DNA from: Uliginosibacterium gangwonense DSM 18521
Lineage (GTDB): Bacteria; Pseudomonadota; Gammaproteobacteria; Burkholderiales; Rhodocyclaceae
Direction of reading: 5' to 3'
Length of the DNA: 64,000 bases
NCBI RefSeq assembly: GCF_000373965.1
Contig: NZ_KB892864.1
Coordinates: 1-64,000, forward strand
Shown here: in pieces, positions 17,785 through 26,662 of the stretch
How positions within the stretch are numbered: the stretch's first letter is position 1
How the letters are laid out: each line of letters starts with the position of its first letter
Notes under the pieces: generated by a model
Databases searched by the model: none
Told to the model about the DNA's origin: nothing
What the model saw: the letters and a program-made list of their open reading frames with translations, nothing else
Program-made: the position numbers and the translations under genes

Positions 17785-19004
17785 CAGTGCTTGCCCAACA
17801 TGGCAGAGCTGAGATCCCAGATCGGCAGGAAGATCCCCAGCGCCAGTACCAATACCATCGCCCCCAGACAGACGATCAAAATGGGCTCAATTCGCGCACT
17901 GAGGTTCTCCAGTTCGTAATTGACTTCCCGCTCGTACATCTGAGCGATTTCCAGCAATAGTTCATCCACCGAGCCAGATTCTTCACCCACGGCAATCATT
18001 TGCAACACAATGGGGGTGAAGATGCGTGCAGCTGCGGCTGTGCGCAAAATGCTCTCGCCACGCTCCACACCACGGCGCATTTGTTCGAGCTTGACGGCCA
18101 TCCAGGCGTTATCGACCACTTGGGAAACCACCCCAAACGCTTGGATGACGGGAAGGCCGCTACTCAAAGCAAGTGAAAACGCCCGTGAAAACCTTGCCAA
18201 AGTCGCCTTGTTGATGGTTGAGCCCACAATGGGGAGGCGAAGCTTGTGCTGATGCCAAAACAATTTTCCGGCAGGCGTGCCCACAAATCCGCGCAATCCC
18301 AGCACAACCACCACCAGCCCCCCCAACACTGCCCACCAGTAATTAATGCAGAAGTTGGAAAAACCGATGAGGATACGCGTCATCAACGGCAATTCCGTGT
18401 GGAAAGTAGTGAATACCTTGGCAAAGGCAGGAATCACCATGATATTAATCACCACCAGCGCAGCGGCCAGGGCAATCACTACGAAAGTGGGGTAACGCAA
18501 CGCAGCCTTGATCTTGGCCCGCATATCCTTTTCAAAGGCCAGATGCTCAAAAAGACGCATGAAAATAAGGTCCAGCCGCCCGGTCATTTCTCCCACGCGG
18601 ATCATGCTGATGTAAAACGCGCTGAAGCTGCCCGCGTCAGACATTGCAATCGACAGCTCGCGCCCGCTGTCCAAGCCTTCGCGCAAGCGCCCAAGCATGC
18701 GGGCAAAAGCAACATTGGTGGCCGAGTCTCGCAAACCGGCAAGTGCCTGGAGGATAGGCACACCAGCCCTGATGAGGGTGTGCATCTGGCGGCTGAAGAA
18801 CATGATGTCTTCTTCGCTCACCTTGTTGTCACGCAGACCAAAATTGGCAAAAACACTCCGGTGGGCAGCCTCTTCCACAATGTCGACCGGTATGATACTG
18901 CGCCCGATCAACAGGTCGGCAGCGGTGGTAGGGTCGGCGGCATCCACAGAGCCTTGCACCAAGCCCCCTTGTGCGTCACGCCCTTTGTAGGCATAGGTTG
19001 GCAT
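17784..19004 (-). CDS. mshG: MSHA inner-membrane platform protein MshG
   Basis: 406-aa GspF/PilC family protein. It starts with the PTYAYKGRDAQG beta hairpin and has two homologous cytoplasmic GspF domains (about 65-190 and 270-390; FFSRQMHTLIRAGVPILQAL and FSRAFSLALSSGLPVIQAF) separated by three hydrophobic helices (about 170-190, 220-240, 375-395). Each repeat carries the G-E-x-(T/S)-G motif (VGEMTGRL and VGEESGSV). It is the membrane anchor on which the MshE motor acts and lies 11 bases downstream of mshE. Confidence 0.95.
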   Translation of the reverse strand: MPTYAYKGRDAQGGLVQGSVDAADPTTAADLLIGRSIIPVDIVEEAAHRSVFANFGLRDNKVSEEDIMFFSRQMHTLIRAGVPILQALAGLRDSATNVAFARMLGRLREGLDSGRELSIAMSDAGSFSAFYISMIRVGEMTGRLDLIFMRLFEHLAFEKDMRAKIKAALRYPTFVVIALAAALVVINIMVIPAFAKVFTTFHTELPLMTRILIGFSNFCINYWWAVLGGLVVVVLGLRGFVGTPAGKLFWHQHKLRLPIVGSTINKATLARFSRAFSLALSSGLPVIQAFGVVSQVVDNAWMAVKLEQMRRGVERGESILRTAAAARIFTPIVLQMIAVGEESGSVDELLLEIAQMYEREVNYELENLSARIEPILIVCLGAMVLVLALGIFLPIWDLSSAMLGKH

Positions 19005-19015
19005 ATCGGGCTACC

Positions 19016-20719
19016 TTATTCGTCGATCTGGGTGCTGACGCGCATGGCTTCCTGCACCGTGGTTTGCCCAGCCAGCACCCGGGCCACAGCATGCGAGCGC
19101 ATGGTTTTGCCTACCATCTGTTGGCGGGCCAGCCGGATGAATTCCTGCGTGCCACTTCGATTGAGCGCATCGGCAAGCACGCTATTCATCTCCAGCATTT
19201 CGTAAATGGCTTCGCGCCCCACGAAACCTGAGCCATTGCATTGCGAACAGCCACGCCCATGCCACAAGGGGGCTGAGTCTGCCGCATCGCCAAGCTCTAC
19301 GCGCAGCCAGTTTCTCTCCGCCGTGGTGCCAGAATATGGGCTTTTGCAGGATTCACAGACCACACGTACCAGCCGCTGGGCGACCACACCCAGCAAGGTG
19401 GTGGCAAGCAGGTATTGCGGCACGCCCATATCCAGCAGACGCGCAGGGGTGCTGATCGCATCATTGGTATGCAATGTGGATAACATCAAATGCCCCGTCA
19501 TGGCAGCACGCACACCGATCTGGGCGGTTTCGCTATCAATCATTTCACCCACCAGCACGATGTCCGGGTCGTGCCGCAAGGTGGAGCGCAACACGCGGGC
19601 AAAGCTCAAATCGATCTTGTCATTGACCTGTACCTGGCTGATACCGGCCAAGCGATATTCCACTGGGTCTTCAATCGTGATGATCTTGGTATTGGGCGCA
19701 TTCAGCGTGGAAAGACTGGCGTAGAGCGTGGTGGTTTTACCGCTGCCGGTTGGCCCGGTCACAAGAATCATGCCGTAGGAGTGGGAGATCATGCGCCGGT
19801 AGCTTTCCAGCATCTGCGCAGGCATGCCAATGCGTGCCAGATCCAGCAAACCGGAATTCTGGGCCAAAATCCGCATGACCACCGATTCTCCATATTGCGT
19901 TGGCATGGTAGATAGACGAATGTCCACGCTTTGCTGCTTGATGCGGACATTGAAACGCCCATCCTGCGGCAGGCGCTTTTCCGAAATATCCAGTCCACTC
20001 ATCAACTTGAGGCGTAGCACCAGCGCCGGGCCCACACGGCTATCCACCTCGGTTTGCAGGTGCATTTCGCCATCAATCCGGAAACGGATCTGAAGTCGGC
20101 TCTCCTGCGGCTCAATGTGGATATCGGAAGCCTTGATCTGGCAGGCATCCTCGAAAATTGATTGCAGTAGTTTGACGACCGGTGCGTCTTCTGCCGTGGC
20201 CTCTAGCCCCTGCCCCAGAAAATCGACATACGAATTACCCAGGTCGTTCTGCAACTCCCGGGCCAAGCCGGAGATTTCCTCGGTACGCCGGTACAGGCGG
20301 TCAATCGAGGCCAACAGCTGCCCTTCGGCCACCACAGCGAGGGTGACATCCTTTTTCAAGGCACGGGTAATTTCGTCAAAGCCAAAAATGTCAGAAGGGT
20401 CTGCCATCCCCACCAGATATTGGCGCTCCTCTTCGGCCAGTACCAATGCGCGGAAGCGTCGGGCCATCGTCTCTGGCAGCAACCCGACCAGATGAGGCTC
20501 GGGATCTTTTTCGCGCAGATCGAAATAGGCAATCCCCAACTGGTTGGCAATCGCCGTGGCAATCCGCTCTTCGGTTACCACGCCGGTATCCACCAAAACC
20601 CGCCCCAACTTGCGGCCGCTCTGCTTTTGCTGGTTCAGCGCTTCATCGAGCTGGGCGTGACTGATTACGCCTTCTTGCAGGAGCAGTTCGCCAAGGCGGA
20701 ATTTCTGGGCCTTTGCCAT
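19016..20719 (-). CDS. mshE: MSHA pilus extension ATPase MshE with c-di-GMP-binding N-domain
   Basis: 567-aa GspE/PilB-type hexameric ATPase that drives pilus polymerisation. Two MshEN repeats lie at residues 8-31 (RLGELLLQEGV...) and 37-60 (KLGRVLVDTGV...), each following the known [RK]LGxxLxxxG...L...Q c-di-GMP-binding pattern. Then come a GspE N2 domain, Walker A GPTGSGKTT at 322-330, Asp box and Walker B (DPDIVLVGEMID) and a zinc site with two CxxC pairs (CESC, CSQC). First gene of the operon, so the promoter should lie in 20720-20964. The intact MshEN motifs imply that pilus extension responds to c-di-GMP. Confidence 0.95.
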   Translation of the reverse strand: MAKAQKFRLGELLLQEGVISHAQLDEALNQQKQSGRKLGRVLVDTGVVTEERIATAIANQLGIAYFDLREKDPEPHLVGLLPETMARRFRALVLAEEERQYLVGMADPSDIFGFDEITRALKKDVTLAVVAEGQLLASIDRLYRRTEEISGLARELQNDLGNSYVDFLGQGLEATAEDAPVVKLLQSIFEDACQIKASDIHIEPQESRLQIRFRIDGEMHLQTEVDSRVGPALVLRLKLMSGLDISEKRLPQDGRFNVRIKQQSVDIRLSTMPTQYGESVVMRILAQNSGLLDLARIGMPAQMLESYRRMISHSYGMILVTGPTGSGKTTTLYASLSTLNAPNTKIITIEDPVEYRLAGISQVQVNDKIDLSFARVLRSTLRHDPDIVLVGEMIDSETAQIGVRAAMTGHLMLSTLHTNDAISTPARLLDMGVPQYLLATTLLGVVAQRLVRVVCESCKSPYSGTTAERNWLRVELGDAADSAPLWHGRGCSQCNGSGFVGREAIYEMLEMNSVLADALNRSGTQEFIRLARQQMVGKTMRSHAVARVLAGQTTVQEAMRVSTQIDE

Positions 20720-20964
20720 GCGTTTAACCTCGTCTGGATTCTGTAGCGCGTATTTTACCCGCCTGAGCAGGCAGACAGCCGCGTAACTATGTCACGCCTA
20801 GGCAACCGAATGTCGTCGCTCACACTGGCTTCTTGGGCACAAAGACACAGAAGTGCCAAGATTTGACAAATATGTTTGATAAAACTTGGAAATCAAAGGC
20901 TCCAACATGACTCCAGTCCACTCTGGGCTGGTTTGCTGTTGCCTATATGCCACCCAAGAAAGGG

Positions 20965-21040
20965 TGGCGTCCCCACGGGGATTCGAACCCCGGTTATCGC
21001 CGTGAAAGGGCGGTGTCCTAGGCCTCTAGACGATGGGGAC
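20965..21040 (-). tRNA. tRNA-Glu (TTC), copy 1
   Basis: 76-base cloverleaf with encoded CCA; anticodon loop CTTTCAC gives TTC. Same sequence as 21347-21422. Last tRNA of the minus-strand cluster, about 245 bases upstream of mshE. Confidence 0.95.
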
Positions 21041-21063
21041 CCTGAACAACTTAAAAACCGTTT

Positions 21064-21139
<76 letters not shown>

Positions 21140-21190
21140 ACAGTACCACTTACTTCATCAGCCATCTGCCTTAGGGCAGATTCTGTTTAT

Positions 21191-21267
21191 TGGCGGAGTG
21201 GACGGGACTCGAACCCGCGACCCCCGGCGTGACAGGCCGGTATTCTAACCAACTGAACTACCACTCC
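21191..21267 (-). tRNA. tRNA-Asp (GTC), second copy
   Basis: 77 bases with CCA and anticodon GTC. Identical to 5215-5291, so the two copies form direct repeats on either side of the MSHA operon. It sits between the two Ala-Glu pairs. Confidence 0.95.
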
Positions 21268-21346
21268 TCAATGCCGCAACCGAAGCGGGTGCGCATCATA
21301 AAACTACTGGCGCCGCATTGCAACTACTTTTGCAACGCCTTAAAAC

Positions 21347-21422
21347 TGGCGTCCCCACGGGGATTCGAACCCCGGTTATCGCCGTGAAAGGGCGGTGTCC
21401 TAGGCCTCTAGACGATGGGGAC
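21347..21422 (-). tRNA. tRNA-Glu (TTC), copy 2
   Basis: 76 bases with CCA, anticodon TTC, identical to copy 1. The spacers between the Glu and Ala genes of the two pairs differ in sequence, so any duplication is not recent. Confidence 0.95.
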
Positions 21423-21441
21423 ATTCGTCGTTTTCTTCACT

Positions 21442-21517
<76 letters not shown>

Positions 21518-21663
21518 GTCAGCGAAGAAGATGAATTGTAGAGAGCGTCTGCCCTGATGTCAAGCCCCGTCCTCGTTTTTTGTGCCATTGGGCCGGGATT
21601 CCGGCGGGCGTTCACAAAGGCGTGCATACTAGACTATCCACCCCAGAATGCAGCACTTCTTTC

Positions 21664-22896
21664 ATGGGCGAACCTGCGAACATGGCACCAACACGTTTTG
21701 CAGCAATCCGTTGCCTGCTCCAGGCCACGCGACCCTCTATGGCGCGTGAGCCCCACCCCCTCCTTCAGGCAGAGCGCCTCCAAGCCTATATCACTCACGG
21801 CATTTTGCGTATGGAAGAAGTGCTGAATATCTGGAATCAACGCGCGGGATTGACACTCAACGACCACCTCTGCCAAACCGCTCTGCATGCATCCTACCAT
21901 CAGCACATTTGGCGGCATCGGGGCGAAGGCATTTTCCAGGATATCCAGAAACGCAGCCACACTCTGCAGTACCAATCCACCATCCCTGCAGACATCCGCA
22001 TGGCAGCCACAGGTGTTCTGCCCATCGACCCGTGCATACGCCAACTGTACCAGACCGGTTTTCTCCACCACACGCAGATGCAATGGCTGGCAGCCTATAT
22101 CGTACATCTGCGCAAAATAGACTGGCGGGTTGGTGCACGCTGGATGTATGGTCACCTCTTGGGTGGTGATCTGGCTCACCTTCACCTTGCATGGCAGAAA
22201 GTAGCGGGCACCACCGGCCAAGCCCCCATGCTGTTCAACGCAGATACCATGGGGCTGAGCCCTGAAGGTGACGCTGCCGCATGGCTGGATTACCCGTTTG
22301 CGCACATGGTCGAATTGGCAAACAGCCCGGCCACCTTGCCCCACCCTGTGCTGCGCCCGCTCCCACAACGTGAGCCGCCACTACTGGCCCACCCACCGGC
22401 CAAGAACATCACGCAGAAGGCTACCTTGCCCTCCCTAGCTCATGCAGATGTCTGCCTGATCCACCCGTGGAGCCTTGGGCCGCGCCCACGGCAAAGCCTT
22501 GCGATCGGCGTGCTGCATCTGCCGTTTCACATGCGCTTCCCGTGGTCACAAACGCGTTGGGAATTTGTGCTGGCCCGCATGCAACAAATCTGTGATGCAA
22601 TCTGGATAGGCGACCTGAATCATTGCCATCGCTGGCTGGAAGAAGCCAATACGGTCTACAGCCAGGCCACACTCAACCCCGGCTACCGTGAAGCTTTGGA
22701 TGTCGCGGGGGTGATCAGCCTGGAAGCATCAGGCGCCCTGCCCGACCCTGGCTATCCGTGTGCCTCATTCGATGGTTATCTACAGCATCTGCGTCGAGCC
22801 TGCCCGAATCTGATGACAGCCCCCTTGGCAGGGCAGATTGCCCGCCTGCATCGGCAAGAAGCGGCAGTGACTAAAGCAGCTTACCCGGATTCATGA
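21664..22896 (+). CDS. Photolyase/cryptochrome-like FAD-binding protein lacking the antenna domain
   Basis: About 410 aa that correspond to the helical FAD-binding half of DNA photolyases and cryptochromes. The diagnostic block runs from LYQTGFLHHTQMQWLAAYI through IDWRVGARWMYGHLLGGDL to AWQKVAGT, which lines up with the photolyase WR-G--W----L-D-D----N--W-W-AG segment. The N-terminal alpha/beta domain that binds the light-harvesting cofactor is missing; the protein begins near the start of the FAD domain (PTRFAAIRCLL), as in a group of stand-alone proteins seen in other proteobacteria. The start is uncertain: ATG 21664 or 21682, neither with a good ribosome site. Repair, light sensing or another flavin role cannot be told apart here. 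The end overlaps the convergent FAD oxidase by 26 bases. Confidence 0.75.
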   Translation: MGEPANMAPTRFAAIRCLLQATRPSMAREPHPLLQAERLQAYITHGILRMEEVLNIWNQRAGLTLNDHLCQTALHASYHQHIWRHRGEGIFQDIQKRSHTLQYQSTIPADIRMAATGVLPIDPCIRQLYQTGFLHHTQMQWLAAYIVHLRKIDWRVGARWMYGHLLGGDLAHLHLAWQKVAGTTGQAPMLFNADTMGLSPEGDAAAWLDYPFAHMVELANSPATLPHPVLRPLPQREPPLLAHPPAKNITQKATLPSLAHADVCLIHPWSLGPRPRQSLAIGVLHLPFHMRFPWSQTRWEFVLARMQQICDAIWIGDLNHCHRWLEEANTVYSQATLNPGYREALDVAGVISLEASGALPDPGYPCASFDGYLQHLRRACPNLMTAPLAGQIARLHRQEAAVTKAAYPDS

Positions 22897-24283
22897 TGCC
22901 CGCCGGGTCCAACACCCGCTTGATGCTGCGCATGATGTCAAGTTCCACTTCTGACTTATAGCGGCAAATCTCTTCACGTTTGAGTTGCCCCAAGCCATGT
23001 TCAGCAGAAATCGAACCGCCAAAGCTCGCCACAATGTCATACACAATCCGATTCGCCTCTGGCGTGCGGGCGATGAACTCTGCATTCCGCTCTGCCTCGT
23101 AGCGCGAAAGGTTGTAGTGCAGGTTACCATCCCCTGCATGGCCGAAGGCGACAATGCGGATCTTGCCAAAATGCTCTGTCAAAGCCTGTTCGGCAGCCTG
23201 AAGAAATTCCGGGATGCGGCTCACCGGCAATGAAATGTCATGCTTGATACTGATCCCTTCGATTTTCTGCGCGTCCGCAGCGCTCTCGCGTAAGGCCCAC
23301 AGCGCCTCAATCTGGGCCTGACTGGCGGCCAGCACGGCATCCGTCACCCAAGCCTTCTCCAGTGCAGTTGCCAGAATATCTTCCAGCAAGACCTGCAAGG
23401 TACTTGTTGCATTACTGTCAGCCAATTCAATCAAGGCATACCAAGGGGATACGCTCGACAGGGGAGATTTGGCCTGTGGAATATGCTTGAGAATCAGCTC
23501 AAAAGCCGAGGCGTCGATAATCTCAAAGGCAGACAGGTGTTCGGCAGCACGGGAAGCCACAAGCCCGAGCAAATCCAGTGCGGTTTGCGCATCGGGTACC
23601 GCCACCCAGGCAACCGCGCGTGAGCGTGGCTGCGGAAAAAGTTTGAGTACCGCAGCGGTGATGATGCCAAGCGTGCCTTCGGAGCCGACAAAAAGATGCT
23701 TCAGATCGTAACCAGTATTGTCTTTGCGCAGCCCGCGCAAGCCGTTCCAGATACGTCCATCCGGCAATACAGCCTCAATGCCCAGCACCAGATCGCGCAT
23801 ATTGCCGTAGCGCAGCACATGTACGCCACCGGCATTACTGGCCAGATTGCCACCAATCTGGCAACTGCCCTCTGAGGCCAATGACAAGGGGAACAGACGT
23901 TCAACCGCCTGTGCAGCCTCTTGCACGGCCGCCAGCGTACAACCGGCCTGCACCGTGATGGTATTGTTCGGCGCATCCACGGCTAGAATGCGATTCATGC
24001 GGCTGGTGGAAACGATCACTTCGCGGCCAGTGCCAAGCGGCACACTGCCCCCCACATGGCTGGTGTTGCCACCTTGTGGCACAATGGGGCATCCATGCTC
24101 AGCGCATGCACATACCACGGCGGAAACCTCTTCAACCGAACCGGGGCGCACCACGCACAAGGCATCTCCCTGGTAACGTCCGCGCCAATCCCGTTGGTAA
24201 CTGGCGCGATCTTCTACGCTCACCAGTACATGGGCATCCCCCACAATTGCACGCAAGCGTTCCAGCACCGCATCCATCAGCAA
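22871..24283 (-). CDS. FAD-linked oxidase of the GlcD / D-2-hydroxyacid dehydrogenase family
   Basis: 470-aa flavoprotein likely to oxidise a D-2-hydroxyacid (glycolate, D-lactate or D-2-hydroxyglutarate). Residues 35-215 form the PCMH-type FAD domain with VVPQGGNTSHVGG-like VPQGGNTS, EGSCQIGGNLASNAGG and LFVGSEGTLGIIT. The C-terminal FAD-oxidase domain carries GHAGDGNLHYN and AEHGLGQLKREE, and ends DPAGIMNPGKLL, all standard for the family. No GlcE/GlcF partners are adjacent, so it resembles single-subunit members such as D-2-hydroxyglutarate dehydrogenase. An alternative start is ATG 24277. The substrate cannot be decided from sequence. Confidence 0.85.
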   Translation of the reverse strand: MLMDAVLERLRAIVGDAHVLVSVEDRASYQRDWRGRYQGDALCVVRPGSVEEVSAVVCACAEHGCPIVPQGGNTSHVGGSVPLGTGREVIVSTSRMNRILAVDAPNNTITVQAGCTLAAVQEAAQAVERLFPLSLASEGSCQIGGNLASNAGGVHVLRYGNMRDLVLGIEAVLPDGRIWNGLRGLRKDNTGYDLKHLFVGSEGTLGIITAAVLKLFPQPRSRAVAWVAVPDAQTALDLLGLVASRAAEHLSAFEIIDASAFELILKHIPQAKSPLSSVSPWYALIELADSNATSTLQVLLEDILATALEKAWVTDAVLAASQAQIEALWALRESAADAQKIEGISIKHDISLPVSRIPEFLQAAEQALTEHFGKIRIVAFGHAGDGNLHYNLSRYEAERNAEFIARTPEANRIVYDIVASFGGSISAEHGLGQLKREEICRYKSEVELDIMRSIKRVLDPAGIMNPGKLL

Positions 24284-24299
24284 ACCGCCATTTCAGTCA

Positions 24300-24659
24300 T
24301 CAAAGGCGACCGGCAATCCGATCAATATATTCCAGAGGCACCATCAATTGCGGCTTGCCGGCCTCTGCCAGCAGCATGTTGATGCGTGCGAGGCGATCCA
24401 GCGCCTTGGCTGTCTGCGCGGAAGGCTCGCCGCGACTGGCAAGCTTGAGCGCCAGTGCAACAGCCTCACGATGCAACTCCAGCTCGGGTGGCAGATAGCC
24501 CGCATTTTTGAGCAGGCGGTAAGCCATGCGTTCATCTTCGGGCACCATCGACCAGTCCTCGGCAGACAAAGGCTTTCCTGCGCCGGGCAAGTCGTCAAAT
24601 TCACCTGCGTCGCGCGCCTCTTCAATCCGCCGTTCGGCCAATGCATCCAGCAGCAACAT
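24300..24659 (-). CDS. DUF1992 (DnaJ-homologue subfamily C28-like) small protein
   Basis: 119 aa with the family signature DALAERRIEEARDAGEFDDLPGAGKPL near the N-terminus (residues 4-31), then MAYRLLKNAGYLPPELELHRE. The domain is conserved from bacteria to the human DNAJC28 protein but has no J domain here, and its role is unknown. It sits 14 bases after rimO and 16 before the FAD oxidase, so the three may be co-transcribed. Confidence 0.85.
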   Translation of the reverse strand: MLLLDALAERRIEEARDAGEFDDLPGAGKPLSAEDWSMVPEDERMAYRLLKNAGYLPPELELHREAVALALKLASRGEPSAQTAKALDRLARINMLLAEAGKPQLMVPLEYIDRIAGRL

Positions 24660-24673
24660 GGTGCCCGCCTGTT

Positions 24674-26023
24674 TTATTCCTCGCCCGCGTAAATGGGTTC
24701 AGCGTACAGATCATGCACATCGCAATCTGTCACCCGCACACGGTAGAACTTGCCCACTTCCATATCTAGCCCGTCGGGGATGTAGACCAGCCCGTCGATA
24801 TCCGGCGCATCGCCTTCAGAGCGGGCAATTGCACCCTCTTCATCCACATCGTCGACCAGCACCACGATCTCGCGGCCAATCTTGGCCTCCAGGCGTTGCG
24901 TGGAAATATCTTCCTGCAACTCCATGAGGCGCGCCTTGCGTTCTTCACGCACCTCTTCTGGCACCGCATCAGGCAGATCGTTGGCAGCGGCACCTTCAAC
25001 CGGCGAGTAAGCGAAGCACCCCACGCGGTCGAGCTTGGCTTCTTCCAGGAAGGCCAGCAGCTCTTCGAATTCAGCTTCCGTCTCACCGGGGAAACCGGTG
25101 ATGAAGGTACTGCGGATAGTCAGATCCGGGCAGATTTCGCGCCAGCGGCGAATGCGCTCCAGGTTGTTCTCAGCACTCGCCGGGCGCTTCATCAACTTCA
25201 GGATGCGCGAGTTGGCGTGCTGGAATGGCACATCCAGATACGGCAGGATCTTGCCTTCGGCCATCAGCGGGATGATGTCATCCACGCTCGGGTAGGGGTA
25301 CACGTAGTGCAGGCGTACCCACACATCCAGTTCCGAAAGAGCTGAGCACAGCTCATGCAGACGGGTCTTGACCGGTCGGCCTTGCCAGAACCCGGTACGG
25401 TATTTCACGTCGACGCCGTAAGCGCTGGTGTCTTGCGAGATCACCAGCAGTTCATTCACGCCTGCATTGACCAGTGCTTCGGCCTCACGCATCACATCAT
25501 GAATCGGGCGGGACACCAGATCACCACGCAAAGACGGAATGATGCAGAAGGTGCAACGATGGTTACAGCCTTCGGAAATCTTCAGATACGCAAAGTGATC
25601 AGGCGTGAGGCGCACCCCTTGCGGGGGCACCAGATCGGTAAACGGGTCATGGGGCTTGGGCACATGGTGATGGATCGCCTCCATCACTTCCTCTGTGGCA
25701 TGCGGGCCGGTCACAGCCAGCACCTTGGGGTGCACCTGCTCAACGATACCCTTGCCACTGGCATCCTTCTTCGCCCCAAGGCAGCCGGTGACGATCACCT
25801 TGCCATTTTCGTTGAGCGCTTCGCCAATCGCATCCAGCGACTCTTCCACGGCCGCATCAATAAAGCCGCAAGTATTCACGATGACCAGCTCGGCCCCCTC
25901 GTAGCTGGAGGCAACCTCGTACCCCTCTGCCCGCAGGCGGGTCAGGATATTTTCAGCATCGGAAGACGCCTTTGGGCATCCAAGACTTACGAAGCCCACG
26001 CGGGGCGCGGTTTGACGACTCAT
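24674..26023 (-). CDS. rimO: Ribosomal protein S12 methylthiotransferase RimO
   Basis: 449-aa radical SAM enzyme that adds a methylthio group to the conserved aspartate of ribosomal protein S12. The N-terminal UPF0004 domain has its three cluster cysteines (SLGCPK, NTCGF, TGCLGA). The radical SAM core has CNHRCTFC (CxxxCxxC) followed by IPSLRG. A C-terminal TRAM domain follows (about 375-445). AGGA five bases before ATG 26023 fixes the start eight codons inside the longest frame. Confidence 0.95.
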   Translation of the reverse strand: MSRQTAPRVGFVSLGCPKASSDAENILTRLRAEGYEVASSYEGAELVIVNTCGFIDAAVEESLDAIGEALNENGKVIVTGCLGAKKDASGKGIVEQVHPKVLAVTGPHATEEVMEAIHHHVPKPHDPFTDLVPPQGVRLTPDHFAYLKISEGCNHRCTFCIIPSLRGDLVSRPIHDVMREAEALVNAGVNELLVISQDTSAYGVDVKYRTGFWQGRPVKTRLHELCSALSELDVWVRLHYVYPYPSVDDIIPLMAEGKILPYLDVPFQHANSRILKLMKRPASAENNLERIRRWREICPDLTIRSTFITGFPGETEAEFEELLAFLEEAKLDRVGCFAYSPVEGAAANDLPDAVPEEVREERKARLMELQEDISTQRLEAKIGREIVVLVDDVDEEGAIARSEGDAPDIDGLVYIPDGLDMEVGKFYRVRVTDCDVHDLYAEPIYAGEE

Positions 26024-26662
26024 TGAATTCCTATCACCAAAAGACAAGGGGCGCAGCCAGCACGGCTACGCCCACGAATATCTTCGCATTCTAGCAGAGC
26101 TGCTTTGTAAACAAGGCTTTCTTGTCAACTTTGCAAACAGGCACAGGCAGCTCATTCACAACAGGAAACAAGTTATTGCAGTTCAAAACACGGCGTTACC
26201 GTTATCAACTGACAACAATCAAACAACCCACTCCTAGCTGTTTGACTATCAAGCAAACTTGTCTGACAATAAACCCTGTTGTTGGCAGCAAACAGTTCCT
26301 TGCCCATCTTTACCGGGAGGCACCACGCCTCTACCCCAAGATGAGCAGCCGCGCCAAGACCACATCAAAACCCATGATTAATATGGGATTACTAAAATAC
26401 GCTGCGTAATCGGCAAAGAAACTGATGCGCAGAACTTTGAGGCTTTCGCAGATCAAGTATTGATTTTCTGGTTGGCACGGCTGCATTTGTCTGACTTTAT
26501 TGTCTTAATTAGTCAGGCATATGGACTCATCACTTGGCCTTTTGGCCACTTCGAAGAAAACCCGGCTTTCCCTAAAAAACACTGCCGTCTGTGCAGGGCT
26601 GATTTTTTGTTTTTGGCACATCTCCCCCGTGCTGTGTGTGGTTTCATTTCATAGGAAGTAGC
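26024..26662. other. Intergenic region upstream of the ExuT-like transporter and rimO
   Basis: 640 bases between divergent genes, AT-rich. I see no convincing coding frame; the 95-codon frame at 26122-26409 has no ribosome site and a composition unlike its neighbours. It contains the TTGTCTGACAA palindrome (26259-26269) and an inverted repeat CTGACT/AGTCAG (26491-26516) that reuses the same half site. Confidence 0.5.
26259..26269. promoter_or_regulatory. FadR/GntR-type operator-like palindrome
   Basis: TTGTCTGACAA is a perfect 11-bp palindrome of the NGT-N-ACN type bound by FadR-subfamily GntR regulators, which often control sugar-acid genes. It lies about 395 bases upstream of the ExuT-like transporter. 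A partial copy (TTGTCTGAC) follows at 26488-26496. No regulator is encoded next to it. Confidence 0.35.

Noticed and set aside
16842-20719. Possible type II secretion or Com pilus cluster
   Set aside because: The gene set MshO, MshP, MshQ, MshD and the MshEN-type ATPase identifies an MSHA pilus instead.
21634-22368. Minus-strand frame of 244 codons
   Set aside because: Antisense to the photolyase-like gene, which has a clear FAD-domain signature.
26122-26409. 95-codon plus-strand frame
   Set aside because: No ribosome site, Thr/Lys-rich AT-driven composition, and it covers the TTGTCTGACAA palindrome.
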